DNA from: Deinococcales bacterium
GTDB lineage: Bacteria > Deinococcota > Deinococci > Deinococcales > JAAFIG01
NCBI GenBank assembly: GCA_025359505.1
Contig: JANYHH010000077.1
Coordinates: forward strand, 1-64,000
Direction: 5' to 3'
Length of the DNA stretch: 64,000 nucleotides
A program made the translations under genes and the position numbers. The notes beneath the pieces were generated by a model, which was not told the DNA's origin, ran no database searches, and saw only the letters and a program-made list of their open reading frames with translations. Each line of letters opens with the position of its first letter. The first letter of the stretch is position 1. Positions 8,816 through 17,556 of this stretch are shown here, one piece after another.

Positions 8816-8850
8816 CACAGGTTTGCCACTGGCTCGAGGAGTAGCACAGG
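8799..8850. repeat. 23-bp direct repeat across the rsmD 3' end
   Basis: The sequence from ACTGGCTCGAGG to GCACAGG occurs at 8799-8821 and again at 8828-8850, with a 29-bp period. The first copy holds the final codons and stop of rsmD; the second duplicates them outside the gene. A short tandem duplication is the simplest explanation. Confidence 0.85.
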
Positions 8851-8906
8851 ACTGCGACTGTCCCTCGAGCGGCACTGGCTCGATGGCTTCGAGTCAATGC
8901 GAATCC

Positions 8907-9917
8907 TCAACTGGCGGGGATCAAACCAGCGACATCGTGCTTGAAGACACCCGTCTCGAGGAAAGAGCGCAGCTTGGTGATTGAGTTCGGCACGTAGCGC
9001 GGCAGCAGCGCCGTCAATTCGGCGGTCGTGTTGACAAGTAAATCGTTCAGCAGCACCAGATTGCGTCCCGCGATGATCGCTTCGTACTCGGCGCTCGAGT
9101 ACACGGGCAGCGCCGCGACCGATTGATAGCCCTCGAGCAGCGCTGATTCGAGCGCCGCGTCTGGGCGCAGGTAATAGGCGGCGATAGCCAAATCTTGCAT
9201 CGGCACGCCGATCCCGCTGTCATCGAAATCAAAGACGTACAGCTCGCCCCGCGCCGATTTGAGATTCCAACTGTGCAAGTCAGCGTGCAACGCTCGAGAT
9301 GTGTCGCGGGCGAAGAGGTCATGCAGCACGACGCTCACTCGAGAGAAAATGGTCTGGATAACGCTGCGGGCTTCGTCGTCTAAGAGCGGCGTGTCGATAC
9401 TAAAGTTGTTGGGACTGTCCATCAGCGGATGCTCCAAGCTGACCAGCGCCGCACCTTCTGGCATTTTCCACTCGAGCGCGTGCCCGTGCAATATGGCGGC
9501 TGCCCGACCGACTTCGCGCATCTGCGCGGGCGTGGCGTCGTCGCCCAAGTCTTTGCCGGGCAGCCATGAGAACAGCGTCGCCGTCAAGTCACGGTTTAAG
9601 TCTGGACTGTGAACGCTCGAGTTGAGATTTCCGTCGCGGTTACATTGCGGCGCGGGCAAGTTCAAATCGGTATCGCGCCCAAGCGCCTCGAGCCATGCGC
9701 TTTCCGCACCGAGTTGCTGTTCGCTGCGTCTCGAGTTGACGTTCAGGCGCAACGCGAAGCGCTCTCCGCGAGTGGTGCGGACACCGAAGGTCGTGTTGAA
9801 GCCGTGATTGAGGAGTTTCAGTTTCGTAACCTCGAGCGGGTACTGGCGCAATGCCTCGAGCGCCGTGACGCGCAGGCGAGAAATTTGAGCGCGGGTCGAC
9901 AGGGTTTCAAAGGTCAT
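8907..9917 (-). CDS. phosphotransferase of the aminoglycoside/homoserine kinase fold
   Basis: A 336-aa cytosolic protein with the APH-type catalytic core: HADLHSWNLK (catalytic loop HxDxxxxN) and VFDFDDSGIG (metal-binding DFD). Nucleotide-binding elements are weak at the N-terminus. This fold covers small-molecule kinases and RdoA/SrkA-like stress kinases, and the substrate cannot be inferred. TACAGT (9924-9929) ends 6 nt before ATG 9917, so the mRNA is probably leaderless. It is divergent from glyA. Confidence 0.82.
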   Translation of the reverse strand: MTFETLSTRAQISRLRVTALEALRQYPLEVTKLKLLNHGFNTTFGVRTTRGERFALRLNVNSRRSEQQLGAESAWLEALGRDTDLNLPAPQCNRDGNLNSSVHSPDLNRDLTATLFSWLPGKDLGDDATPAQMREVGRAAAILHGHALEWKMPEGAALVSLEHPLMDSPNNFSIDTPLLDDEARSVIQTIFSRVSVVLHDLFARDTSRALHADLHSWNLKSARGELYVFDFDDSGIGVPMQDLAIAAYYLRPDAALESALLEGYQSVAALPVYSSAEYEAIIAGRNLVLLNDLLVNTTAELTALLPRYVPNSITKLRSFLETGVFKHDVAGLIPAS

Positions 9918-9923
9918 GGAGCG

Positions 9924-9929
9924 ACTGTA
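9924..9929 (-). promoter_or_regulatory. -10 box TACAGT, leaderless
   Basis: It ends 6 nt before the ATG at 9917. Confidence 0.55.
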
Positions 9930-10078
9930 GCGCTTGACCGCAAGACTTGACCATACGGGTGATGGCGTAGCTCGCCCGAGGCTCGAGCTTATTTGATCGC
10001 GCTCGAGGCATCACCGACCGCGCGTTGGTTGATGCGGTTCGAGTGCTCGAGTCCCAATTGCCCTGCAACACCGGGTGC

Positions 10079-10084
10079 TAGAAT
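10079..10084 (+). promoter_or_regulatory. -10 box TAGAAT of glyA, leaderless
   Basis: It ends 7 nt before the glyA ATG at 10092. Confidence 0.6.
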
Positions 10085-10091
10085 TGCGGGC

Positions 10092-11327
10092 ATGACCCAG
10101 ACCCTCGAGCCACTGACCAGCGTGCGAGACGAGATTTTCGAGTTGATTGAGTTGGAAAACAACCGTCAACGCTTTTGCTTGGAGCTGATCGCCTCGGAGA
10201 ATTTCACATCCTTAGCGGTGCGCGAAGCGGTCGGCAGCATCTTGACCAACAAGTACGCCGAAGGCTACCCCGGCAAGCGCTGGTACGGCGGTTGCGAGGT
10301 CGTGGACAGGGTTGAGCAACTGGCGATCGACCGCGCCAAAGAGCTGTTCGGGGCTGCGTGGGCGAACGTTCAACCGCACAGCGGCTCGAGCGCCAATATC
10401 GCTGTCTACAGTGCGCTCCTCAAACCGGGCGATACCGTGATGGGCATGAACTTGGCGCACGGTGGGCATTTGACGCACGGCTCGCCGGTCAATTTTTCCG
10501 GGATCAATTACGCGTTTGTCAGTTACGGCATCCGCGAGAGCGACGAGCTGTTGCACATGGAAGATGTCAGGGCTTTGGCGCTCGAGCATCGCCCGAAAAT
10601 GATTATATGCGGCGCATCGGCGTACTCACGGCTACTGGATTTCGCGGCGTTCCGCGCCATTGCCGACGAAGTTGGCGCGTATTTGATGGCCGACATCGCG
10701 CACATCGCGGGTCTCGTCGCGGCTGGTCTGCACCCCAGCCCCGTGCCACACGCGCACATCGTCACCAGCACGACCCACAAGACCCTGCGCGGCCCGCGCA
10801 GCGGCATCATCCTCAGCAATGACTTGGCGGTCGCTGCATTGGTCGACCGTGCGATTTTCCCCGGCACACAGGGCGGCCCGCTCGAGCATGTGATCGCGGG
10901 TAAAGCCGTCGCGTTCGCCGAGGCGCTGCGCCCGGAGTTCAAGGTTTACTCGGCTCAAATCATTGAGAATGCTCGAGCGATGGCAGCCGCGTTTCAGAAG
11001 CGCGGCTACAAGGTGCTGAGCGGCGGCACGGACAATCACCTGTTCGTCTTGGACGTGCGCCCACTGGGCTTGAACGGCACGAAAGCCAGCCGGATGCTCG
11101 ACGCGGCCCACATCACGATCTCCAAATCGACCCTGCCATTCGATACCGAGAAAATCATGCACGGCGGCGGCATCCGCATTGGCACGCCCGCGATCACCAC
11201 GCGAGGGATGAAGGAAGCCGACATGGTGGTGGTCGCCGACCTGATCGACCGCTGCTTGCGCGGCGCTGACCCAGCAGCATTGAAACTCGAGGTGGCTGCT
11301 TTCGCCAACCGCTTCACATTGCCCTAA
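10092..11327 (+). CDS. glyA: serine hydroxymethyltransferase
   Basis: PLP enzyme interconverting serine and glycine with tetrahydrofolate, the main source of one-carbon units. The 411-aa product carries IASENFTS near the N-terminus, the PLP-lysine motif [13 protein letters not shown], and conserved [15 protein letters not shown]. The frame extends upstream to 9993, but family N-termini and TAGAAT 7 nt upstream place the start at ATG 10092. It is convergent with the GAF/PAS gene (8-bp gap). Confidence 0.97.
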   Translation: MTQTLEPLTSVRDEIFELIELENNRQRFCLELIASENFTSLAVREAVGSILTNKYAEGYPGKRWYGGCEVVDRVEQLAIDRAKELFGAAWANVQPHSGSSANIAVYSALLKPGDTVMGMNLAHGGHLTHGSPVNFSGINYAFVSYGIRESDELLHMEDVRALALEHRPKMIICGASAYSRLLDFAAFRAIADEVGAYLMADIAHIAGLVAAGLHPSPVPHAHIVTSTTHKTLRGPRSGIILSNDLAVAALVDRAIFPGTQGGPLEHVIAGKAVAFAEALRPEFKVYSAQIIENARAMAAAFQKRGYKVLSGGTDNHLFVLDVRPLGLNGTKASRMLDAAHITISKSTLPFDTEKIMHGGGIRIGTPAITTRGMKEADMVVVADLIDRCLRGADPAALKLEVAAFANRFTLP

Positions 11328-11335
11328 CTCGAGGC

Positions 11336-12493
11336 TCAAAGGACGGGTTGCAGTTCGCTCAGCTTCAAATCGTTCAAATCACCGCGCTCCACGACGATTC
11401 GCACGCCGCGGCCACTGAGCACCAAGCGCTCACCTTGCCATGCTGAATCGCTTTGCATCTGCGCCGTGAAATAGCTCAGCCCACCCACGCCGCTGACAAA
11501 CTCGAGCGCCACGGTCAGGTTGGGCAGTTCGACCAGCGCCAGATCGGTTGAACTGGTGTGCTCGGTTTTGCTGGTCGCCGCATGGGTTGGCTCGAGCATC
11601 AGCGCGAGGCCCGTCAACCCCGAATCGCCCGGCATCGTCCACACGTCAAATCGTTGTTCGCGCCACGTGAGGTCGCTGTTGCGAACCGCGTTGTTCGTAC
11701 CCGCCAACGTGTTGCGAAGACCATCCAGAAACGCTGGGCGGCGCGGGTCGCGCCAGACTTCAAACGCGGATCGCCCGAGGAACTGCGTGGCTTCGAGTTC
11801 CAGCAACTCCAATACCCGACCTTCGACGTGCGCGAAGCGGCCGCCCGCGTCTAAATTGAACAGCAACAGCGGCAATTGCTGGCCGAGTGCTGCCACGGCT
11901 TGACGGTGATCCGTCACGACCGACTGAGCAGCGGCGATTGGCGCGAGATTCGCACTGTCGGCCGCCTCGAGCGCCAATTCGGACAGCAGTTGCGTCAACG
12001 AAGGCGTGAGTGCAGGCGGTGGGCTGGATTCAAACACGCAGACCGCGCCGATCACTGATCCGTCAAACCGCATCGGCACGACCCGCATCGTCACGGGACT
12101 AAAATGCAGTCCGAGCGCTACCGTCAAACGCTCCAACACCAGCGCGTCGTCGATCAGCGTGATGGATTCTGGCAGCAAAAGCTCGGTGTGCGTGAAGCCC
12201 TCAACCTTTGACTGCATCAGCGCGAGGTTGTGCGTTGCCACAACCCTGAAATTACTTTTGGACATCACGCAACACAGCCCAGCCTCGCCGCTCAACGTCA
12301 GCGTCGCCCAGCGCACGATGCGCTCGAGCTGCGCGGTTGCACGCGGCGCTCGCAACCACACCCTGACCGCCTCGAGCCGCTCTGGATTGTGCAGCAGCCC
12401 TTCTGGACGCGAACGCACGGGTCTGAGGACAACACGGGATTTCAGTGGCACGGGTTTCGGTGGCACAGGTTTTGGTGGCGGGGTGGCGGACAT
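11336..12493 (-). CDS. GAF and PAS domain protein without an output domain
   Basis: A 385-aa cytosolic protein. The N-terminus holds a proline repeat (PPKPVPPKPVPLK, about 6-18). A GAF-like domain follows (about 50-185), then a PAS-like domain (about 200-310) with LLLFNLDAGGRFAHVEGR and FLGRSAFEVWRD. The C-terminal 75 residues are unassigned. No kinase, cyclase, EAL or DNA-binding domain is seen, so it may sense and pass a signal to a partner. The ATG is preceded by GAGG, and TATCAT lies about 20 bp upstream. Confidence 0.7.
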   Translation of the reverse strand: MSATPPPKPVPPKPVPLKSRVVLRPVRSRPEGLLHNPERLEAVRVWLRAPRATAQLERIVRWATLTLSGEAGLCCVMSKSNFRVVATHNLALMQSKVEGFTHTELLLPESITLIDDALVLERLTVALGLHFSPVTMRVVPMRFDGSVIGAVCVFESSPPPALTPSLTQLLSELALEAADSANLAPIAAAQSVVTDHRQAVAALGQQLPLLLFNLDAGGRFAHVEGRVLELLELEATQFLGRSAFEVWRDPRRPAFLDGLRNTLAGTNNAVRNSDLTWREQRFDVWTMPGDSGLTGLALMLEPTHAATSKTEHTSSTDLALVELPNLTVALEFVSGVGGLSYFTAQMQSDSAWQGERLVLSGRGVRIVVERGDLNDLKLSELQPVL

Positions 12494-12626
12494 GCGGCGA
12501 ACCTCGTGGAGTCATGATACACGGATCAACCGTGCCAATAAATTTGCGTCACGCACTCGAGGCGCGAATTGAATGCAATCGACGCGTCTGATTTCTAAAG
12601 GCATGACGCAGAAAGCTTCTCACGCG

Positions 12627-12632
12627 TACACT
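12627..12632 (+). promoter_or_regulatory. -10 box TACACT, leaderless
   Basis: It ends 5 nt before the GTG at 12638. Confidence 0.5.
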
Positions 12633-12637
12633 GCGGT

Positions 12638-12997
12638 GTGAAATTACGCAACGCGCACGGCACGGAACTCGAGCTGTACATTGTCTACACGCAACCCGTA
12701 GCGAGCGCAGCGCTGCAACTCGAGGGGTTGAAGTTTGAAACCTATCCGACGCCCGACGGTCTGATTCGGGCCGCTCGAGGCACGGGCGACGTGGCGGGCA
12801 GCGTAGCGCTCGAGACGCTGCGGGCGATGCTGCTCAGTGGCGAGATTCGCTGGCTGGAACTGGGTTTGCGCGGGTACTCGCTGATGGAAAAGAAACGCGA
12901 GTACCGCCCGTGGCGCAAAAACGCGCATTTGAGCCTCGAGCAGTTCACAGACCTAACCGCGCTCGAGCCAGAAGTGCGGTATCACGCGCCGATTTAG
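12638..12997 (+). CDS. hypothetical protein
   Basis: A 119-aa soluble protein, GTG start (MKLRNAHGTELELYIV). The pattern is mixed alpha/beta and ends in a basic, aromatic stretch (GYSLMEKKREYRPWRKNAHL). I recognise no family. The leaderless-type -10 box and the absence of a better frame support it. It is monocistronic, upstream of the ABC uptake locus. Confidence 0.6.
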   Translation: MKLRNAHGTELELYIVYTQPVASAALQLEGLKFETYPTPDGLIRAARGTGDVAGSVALETLRAMLLSGEIRWLELGLRGYSLMEKKREYRPWRKNAHLSLEQFTDLTALEPEVRYHAPI

Positions 12998-13070
12998 ACA
13001 TTGCTCACGTTGCAATTCAAGCTGTGCTACGCTGACAATCGCACGACAGTTGAGAGTGAGCGGGCTGTGT

Positions 13071-13085
13071 TTGAACAGTGTTCAA
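13071..13085. promoter_or_regulatory. dyad TTGAACAGTGTTCAA upstream of the uptake locus
   Basis: A perfect 6-3-6 inverted repeat, 67 bp before the substrate-binding-protein ATG. It is a candidate operator; the regulator is unknown. Confidence 0.4.
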
Positions 13086-13151
13086 GCGATTTCTGTTTGA
13101 GCCGTTACATTGCTGCTCCGCAAATATCCGATACTGACGGCCGGAGGCTCT

Positions 13152-14681
13152 ATGAAGAGATTCGCACCACTGCTTGCTCTGCCCGCCGTTCTGCTGCTGA
13201 CCGCGCCGCTTTTGCTGGCGCAAAGCAACCAGCCGTCTCCCGTGCGCGGCGGCAGCCTCGTCGTCGCCATGAACGTCGAACCGGGTTATCTAGACCCGAC
13301 TGCTGGCGCTGGCGCGGAGATCACCCGCATGATGCACCAGAACGTGCTCGAGGGGTTGATGGGTTTTCAAGAAAACGGTCGCCTGTTCCCAGCGCTGGCC
13401 GCAAGCAGCCCGACGATCAGCAAGGATCGCTTGTCGTACACCTTCAAGCTCAGGCGCGGCGTCAAGTTTCACAATGGCACGGAGCTGACCTCGAGCGATG
13501 TCAAAGTCAAGTTCGATTGGGCGCGAGATCCGAAGACCACGCACGCCAGCCCGACGTATTACAGCGACATTACGGCCGTCGACACGCCAGATGCGCTGAC
13601 CGTCGTGTTCAAACTGAAAACCCCGAATAACGACTTTCTGTATAACCTCGCCCGCGCAGAAAGCATCATCGAACCCGGCGAACTCTTCAAAACCGCCGAG
13701 GGGCGCGAAGCGCTGAAAACCAAGCCGATTGGCACGGGCCCGTTCAAGCTCGAGGCGTGGAATCGTGGCGTCAGCGTCAAACTGGCCCGCAACGCCGATT
13801 ACTACATCTCAAGCCTGCCGTATTTAGATACCGCGACGTTCAGGTTTTTGGGTGACGATCAAAATGCCAAAGTCGCTGGCTTGCGTTCCGGCGATATCGA
13901 CGTGATCGCGTACAACGTTCCAGTCGAGCAGATTGACACGCTGAAAAAAGATTTCAATGTGATCGTCGGCAACTCGAGCGCCGAGACAACCGTGAGCATG
14001 AACAACAAACGCAAGCCTTTTGACGATATTCGCGTCAGACGCGCTTTCAACCTAGCGATGGACAAGCAAAGTATCGTCAAGGGTGGATTTTTCGGCTATG
14101 GGTCAGTGATTGGCAGCTTTAACTCCGTCGGGCAACCGTACTACGTAGACTTGAGTAAGCGAAATGCGTTCAATCCAACTCAAGCAAAGAAGCTTTTACA
14201 AGAAGCTGGTTATAACAATAATTTGTCCGTGAAATTCACGGTTGCCAATGAATTTCCAACCGAGCGTCGCACAGCCGAGATTTACGCGCAGCAACTCGCA
14301 AAAGTCGGCGTCACCGCCGAGATCGAACTCGTGCCATTCAATACTTGGATCAGCAAGGTATTCCTTAAAAAGGACTACGATATGACGATCATCGGTCACG
14401 CCGAAAGCTATGACCTCGATAAATACGCCATTGACGGCTATTACTTTAATTGGGATAACTCAGCTTACAAAGCGCTCTATCAAAAAGCGCTTGAAACTGC
14501 CGATGATGTTGAGCGAAACAATCTCTTTATCAAAATGCAATATCTGCTGACCGATCAAGTCCCCGGCGTTTGGGCGTTTACAATTCCCTACGTTGCAGCA
14601 ACTCGTAAGAATATCTACGGTTGGTGGGGTAATCAAGCCGTCGTGCAAAGCAATCTCGTGCGCGTCTTCAAAACCAAGTAA
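13152..14681 (+). CDS. ABC transporter substrate-binding protein, family 5 (peptide/nickel type)
   Basis: A 509-aa exported solute-binding protein. The signal peptide is MKRFAPLLALPAVLLLTAPLL, cleaved near LLAQS; no lipobox Cys is seen, so it may be soluble or uncleaved-anchored. SBP_bac_5 features include LDPTAGAGAE, LRRGVKFHNGTELTSSDV and IRVRRAFNLAMDKQ. GGAGG at 13143-13147 supports ATG 13152. Two permease genes follow but no ATPase genes. A strong terminator lies between this gene and the permeases, so the binding protein can be made in excess. Confidence 0.93.
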   Translation: MKRFAPLLALPAVLLLTAPLLLAQSNQPSPVRGGSLVVAMNVEPGYLDPTAGAGAEITRMMHQNVLEGLMGFQENGRLFPALAASSPTISKDRLSYTFKLRRGVKFHNGTELTSSDVKVKFDWARDPKTTHASPTYYSDITAVDTPDALTVVFKLKTPNNDFLYNLARAESIIEPGELFKTAEGREALKTKPIGTGPFKLEAWNRGVSVKLARNADYYISSLPYLDTATFRFLGDDQNAKVAGLRSGDIDVIAYNVPVEQIDTLKKDFNVIVGNSSAETTVSMNNKRKPFDDIRVRRAFNLAMDKQSIVKGGFFGYGSVIGSFNSVGQPYYVDLSKRNAFNPTQAKKLLQEAGYNNNLSVKFTVANEFPTERRTAEIYAQQLAKVGVTAEIELVPFNTWISKVFLKKDYDMTIIGHAESYDLDKYAIDGYYFNWDNSAYKALYQKALETADDVERNNLFIKMQYLLTDQVPGVWAFTIPYVAATRKNIYGWWGNQAVVQSNLVRVFKTK

Positions 14682-14695
14682 CTCTAAGCTCGAGC

Positions 14696-14725
14696 GGGAG
14701 AGGCGTACCAGCCTCTCCCCTTTTT
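14696..14725 (+). terminator. rho-independent terminator
   Basis: The stem GGGAGAGGC/GCCTCTCCC (9 bp, 6-nt loop) is followed by CTTTTT. It ends the substrate-binding-protein transcript before the permease genes. Confidence 0.9.
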
Positions 14726-14806
14726 CATGGCTCGAGCGGCAAGTCTGAGCCATAAATCTCGAGGTCTGCGCTCAACCGCGCACGGCTCGAGCGCGTGCTT
14801 TGCAGT

Positions 14807-14812
14807 TACACT
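14807..14812 (+). promoter_or_regulatory. -10 box TACACT of the permease genes, leaderless
   Basis: It ends 7 nt before the GTG at 14820, so the permeases have a promoter separate from the binding protein. Confidence 0.6.
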
Positions 14813-14819
14813 GTGGGCA

Positions 14820-15767
14820 GTGACGCTGAACTTTTTGATTCGCCGTGTGCTGACCGCGCTGCTGACGCTCGTGCTTTCATCAGCACTGGTGTTCAGCGCC
14901 TTGCTGATCGTGCCGGGCGATCCGGTGCAACTGATTCTGGGCTTGAATTACGAACCCACACAGTACGCGCTGCTCAAAACCCAATTAGGCTTGGATCGAC
15001 CGCCGCTCGAGCGATTTGTAACGTGGTGGGAGGCGTTGCTGCGCGGCGACATGGGGCGCAGCTTGTCGCTGAACACGGGTGTCACCGAGTTGGTCGTCAC
15101 GCGCTTGCCGGTGACGATGCCGCTGGTGATCCTCTCGAGCCTCGTGTCGTTGCTGATTGCCATTCCGGCCGGTATCTTCGCGGCGCGGCGCAAAGGCACG
15201 GTGTTCGACGTGCTCACCGTCGCATTGACTCAGACGGGTTTAGCGATCCCCAGTTTCTGGTTGGGACTGATGCTGATTCTGCTGTTCGCGGTGACGCTGG
15301 GCTGGCTGCCCGCCAACGGTTGGACGGCGTGGAGCGAAGATCCAGTGAAAGCGGCCCGCAGTCTGGTGCTGCCGGTGTTGACGCTGGCACTGGGGCAGGC
15401 GGCAGGACTGGTGAGAATGGTGCGCGGCAGCGTCTTGGAGGTGATGGGCTTGGATTACGTCCGCACCGCCCGCAGCAAGGGGTTACTCGAGGGGCTGGTG
15501 ATGCGGCGGCATATTCTGCGAAATGCCTACATCAACATTTTGACGCTGGTCGGGATTCAGTTTGGGCAACTCTTGGCGGGCGGCATCGTCGTGGAGACGG
15601 TTTTTGCGATTCCGGGCTTAGGCAAGCTGGGGTTGGATGCGGTACGCAGCACAGATTTTCCTTTAGTGCAAGGCGTGGTGCTGGTGATCGCCGGGCTGAT
15701 CGTGACGGTCAACCTGATCGTCGATCTATTGTACGGCACGCTCGATCCAAGAATCAGGTACGACTGA
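14820..15767 (+). CDS. ABC transporter permease, DppB/OppB type
   Basis: A 315-aa inner-membrane permease with about six membrane segments and the EAA-loop region VMGLDYVRTARSKGL before ILRNAYINILTLVGIQFGQLLAGGIVVETVF. It is the B-subunit of a peptide-type importer. The frame opens further 5' (14727), but TACACT 7 nt before GTG 14820 and family length place the start there. It pairs with the downstream C-type permease; the ATPases must come from elsewhere. Confidence 0.92.
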   Translation: MTLNFLIRRVLTALLTLVLSSALVFSALLIVPGDPVQLILGLNYEPTQYALLKTQLGLDRPPLERFVTWWEALLRGDMGRSLSLNTGVTELVVTRLPVTMPLVILSSLVSLLIAIPAGIFAARRKGTVFDVLTVALTQTGLAIPSFWLGLMLILLFAVTLGWLPANGWTAWSEDPVKAARSLVLPVLTLALGQAAGLVRMVRGSVLEVMGLDYVRTARSKGLLEGLVMRRHILRNAYINILTLVGIQFGQLLAGGIVVETVFAIPGLGKLGLDAVRSTDFPLVQGVVLVIAGLIVTVNLIVDLLYGTLDPRIRYD

Positions 15768-15825
15768 TGAACGTCATCTCGAGACAGCCAAATCTTTCAG
15801 CCGCACTCGAGACCGGGGATTTCCT

Positions 15826-16683
15826 GTGAGCGCGATCTCGAGCGATTCGCAGAAAACCCCGCGCAAACTTGAGGCGAATCTGGTCTTTGGGTTGAGTGTC
15901 ACGGTGTTGCTGGTGGCTTGTGCGCTGCTGGGCTTGGTCTGGACGCCGTATGACGCGGTGGAGCAGAATTTCGACGTGCAACTCCAAGCGCCGAGCGCCG
16001 CTTACTGGCTGGGGACGGATAATTTGGGGCGCGATACGCTCAGCCGCCTCCTGCGCGGCTCGAGCACCAGTCTGCTGGTCGGCGTGGTCAGCGTCGCCAT
16101 CGGCAGCAGTTTGGGGTTGCTGCTCGGCGCACTGGCGGGCTGGATCGGTGGGCTGCTGGACGACGTGGTGATGCGCGTGTTGGACGCGCTGAGTGCTTTT
16201 CCGACGATTCTGCTGGCATTGCTGATCGCCACCGCGCTGCGCCCGAACCTCTGGAGCGCGATGCTGGCGGTCGGCATCAGCAGCATTCCGACCTTTGCGC
16301 GGTTGACTAGGGCCGGCGTGCTGAGCGTCAAAAACCTCGAGTACATCGACGGCGCACGGGCGCTTGGAGCGCGAGACTCGAGGATTCTGTGGCGGCATGT
16401 GCTGCCGAACATCGCCGCGCCGCTGATCGTGCAAGGCACGTTCGCCTTCGGCGTGGCGATCCTCGCCGAAGCCGCGCTGAGTTATCTGGGATTGGGGATT
16501 CAACCCGCCGTGCGCTCGTCGGACATGATCTCGTGGGGCGTGATGCTCAGAGACGCGCAGACTTTTATTTACTCAAGTCCGTGGGCGACGATTTTCCCCG
16601 GTGTGACGATTGCCGTGACGGTGCTGGGACTGAATCTGCTGGGTGACGGGCTGCGCGATCGCGCCGACCCTCGCGGGCGGTGA
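15826..16683 (+). CDS. ABC transporter permease, DppC/OppC type
   Basis: A 285-aa partner of the preceding permease, with six membrane segments and the characteristic LGTDNLGRDTLSRLLRGSSTSLLVG and EYIDGARALGARDSRILWRHVLPN (EAA loop). GTG 15826 is 58 bp after the previous stop, probably the same transcript. No DppD/DppF genes follow. Confidence 0.92.
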   Translation: MSAISSDSQKTPRKLEANLVFGLSVTVLLVACALLGLVWTPYDAVEQNFDVQLQAPSAAYWLGTDNLGRDTLSRLLRGSSTSLLVGVVSVAIGSSLGLLLGALAGWIGGLLDDVVMRVLDALSAFPTILLALLIATALRPNLWSAMLAVGISSIPTFARLTRAGVLSVKNLEYIDGARALGARDSRILWRHVLPNIAAPLIVQGTFAFGVAILAEAALSYLGLGIQPAVRSSDMISWGVMLRDAQTFIYSSPWATIFPGVTIAVTVLGLNLLGDGLRDRADPRGR

Positions 16684-16740
16684 TGGCTCGAGACGGGCTG
16701 GGGTGGCAGTTCGCACCAACAGTTGCAGACGAGCAAACCC

Positions 16741-16908
16741 CTACTTGGCGTTGCTGCGGCAGCGCTCAGAGCAGTAAATCACCGTGTCCCAGTTGTTGCG
16801 CCACGCTTTGCGCCACGTGAACGGTTTCTTGCAGACGGGACAGATTTTGCTGGGGCGCTCCGAAGGTTTCTTACCGCCGCCGAATGATTTCGCCACTGGC
16901 TTACTCAC
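16741..16908 (-). CDS. DUF2256 family small zinc-finger-like protein
   Basis: A 55-aa protein, GTG start, [20 protein letters not shown] then [19 protein letters not shown] and [10 protein letters not shown]. The CxxC...CxxxC cysteines and the FTWRKxW core are the DUF2256 signature. The family is often found beside or fused to cryptochrome/photolyase genes. Here it follows the photolyase N-domain gene by 27 bp on the same strand, which supports a role with that flavoprotein. Function is unknown, with metal binding inferred from the cysteines. Confidence 0.85.
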   Translation of the reverse strand: MSKPVAKSFGGGKKPSERPSKICPVCKKPFTWRKAWRNNWDTVIYCSERCRSNAK

Positions 16909-16935
16909 CCCAGCACCTCGCGCTCATCAGTTTTT

Positions 16936-17361
16936 TCACCCGAGCACTTCGCGCTCAACCTTGCGCCAGAAGGCACTGAAGCGCTTGACCGACCCAGAGT
17001 AACTGGTCAGGCGGTCAGCGGCGTACACCACAACTTCCAGCCCAGCCTCCTCGAGCGCGTCGAAGGTACGCTCGAGTTCAGGGCTGTACACCTGCGTGGC
17101 GTGAACGGCGGTGCACCCGCAGTTTTTGGCGAACTTGAGGATTTCCTCGACCTGTACGCCGACGCAGGCCCTCGTCTGCGCCCGGCCGCGCAGAGCGCTG
17201 ATTGCGCCCTCGTACATGAATTGCAGGCGGGCGAACGCGATGCGGTTTTCTTGCAGGAACGGGCGATCGAAGACGAAAATCGCGGGCGCGTCGGGATTGG
17301 CTTCCATCGCCGGATCGGTGCAGCTCAGGCTACCGCCGTGCAGCCAGACGAGGGCGCTCAC
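16936..17361 (-). CDS. stand-alone photolyase/cryptochrome N-terminal alpha/beta domain
   Basis: A 141-aa protein starting MSALVWLHGGSLSCTDPA. It corresponds to the Rossmann-like antenna domain of photolyases: AIFVFDRPFL, VEEILKFAKNCGCTAVHATQVYSPE and the closing FSAFWRKVEREVLG, like the domain boundary in full-length enzymes. It ends where a full enzyme would continue into the FAD domain, which is encoded by the upstream gene at 17557-18342. The GTG start overlaps the stop of a 26-codon ORF. Whether it still binds an antenna pigment is unknown. Confidence 0.75.
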   Translation of the reverse strand: MSALVWLHGGSLSCTDPAMEANPDAPAIFVFDRPFLQENRIAFARLQFMYEGAISALRGRAQTRACVGVQVEEILKFAKNCGCTAVHATQVYSPELERTFDALEEAGLEVVVYAADRLTSYSGSVKRFSAFWRKVEREVLG

Positions 17362-17438
17362 GCCCGCAGCTCGAGCGCATCAAAGCAGCGGGTGGCGAGG
17401 TCTGAAACTGAATCTCGAGCGTTCACAAATACATTCAC
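17358..17438 (-). CDS. possible 26-codon coupling ORF
   Basis: GTG at 17438 with GGAGG 8 nt upstream opens a 26-aa frame (MNVFVNARDSVSDLATRCFD...). Its TGA overlaps the GTG of the photolyase N-domain gene as GTGA. The downstream gene has no good ribosome site of its own, so the ORF may deliver ribosomes to it. Support is the ribosome site and overlap only. Confidence 0.35.
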   Translation of the reverse strand: MNVFVNARDSVSDLATRCFDALELRA

Positions 17439-17556
17439 GTCACTGACCTCCGTTGGCGACTCCAGCCTGCTCGAGCCGCATCGGTGATCGGGCTGAAAAC
17501 CCGTACTGGTGCAGCTCGTGAACGCTCGAGTAGAAATTTAGCAAGTGAACCTCGGG

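Noticed and set aside
15754-16503. 249-codon minus-strand ORF
   Set aside because: Antisense shadow of the DppC-type permease, Gln/Arg-rich with no family features.
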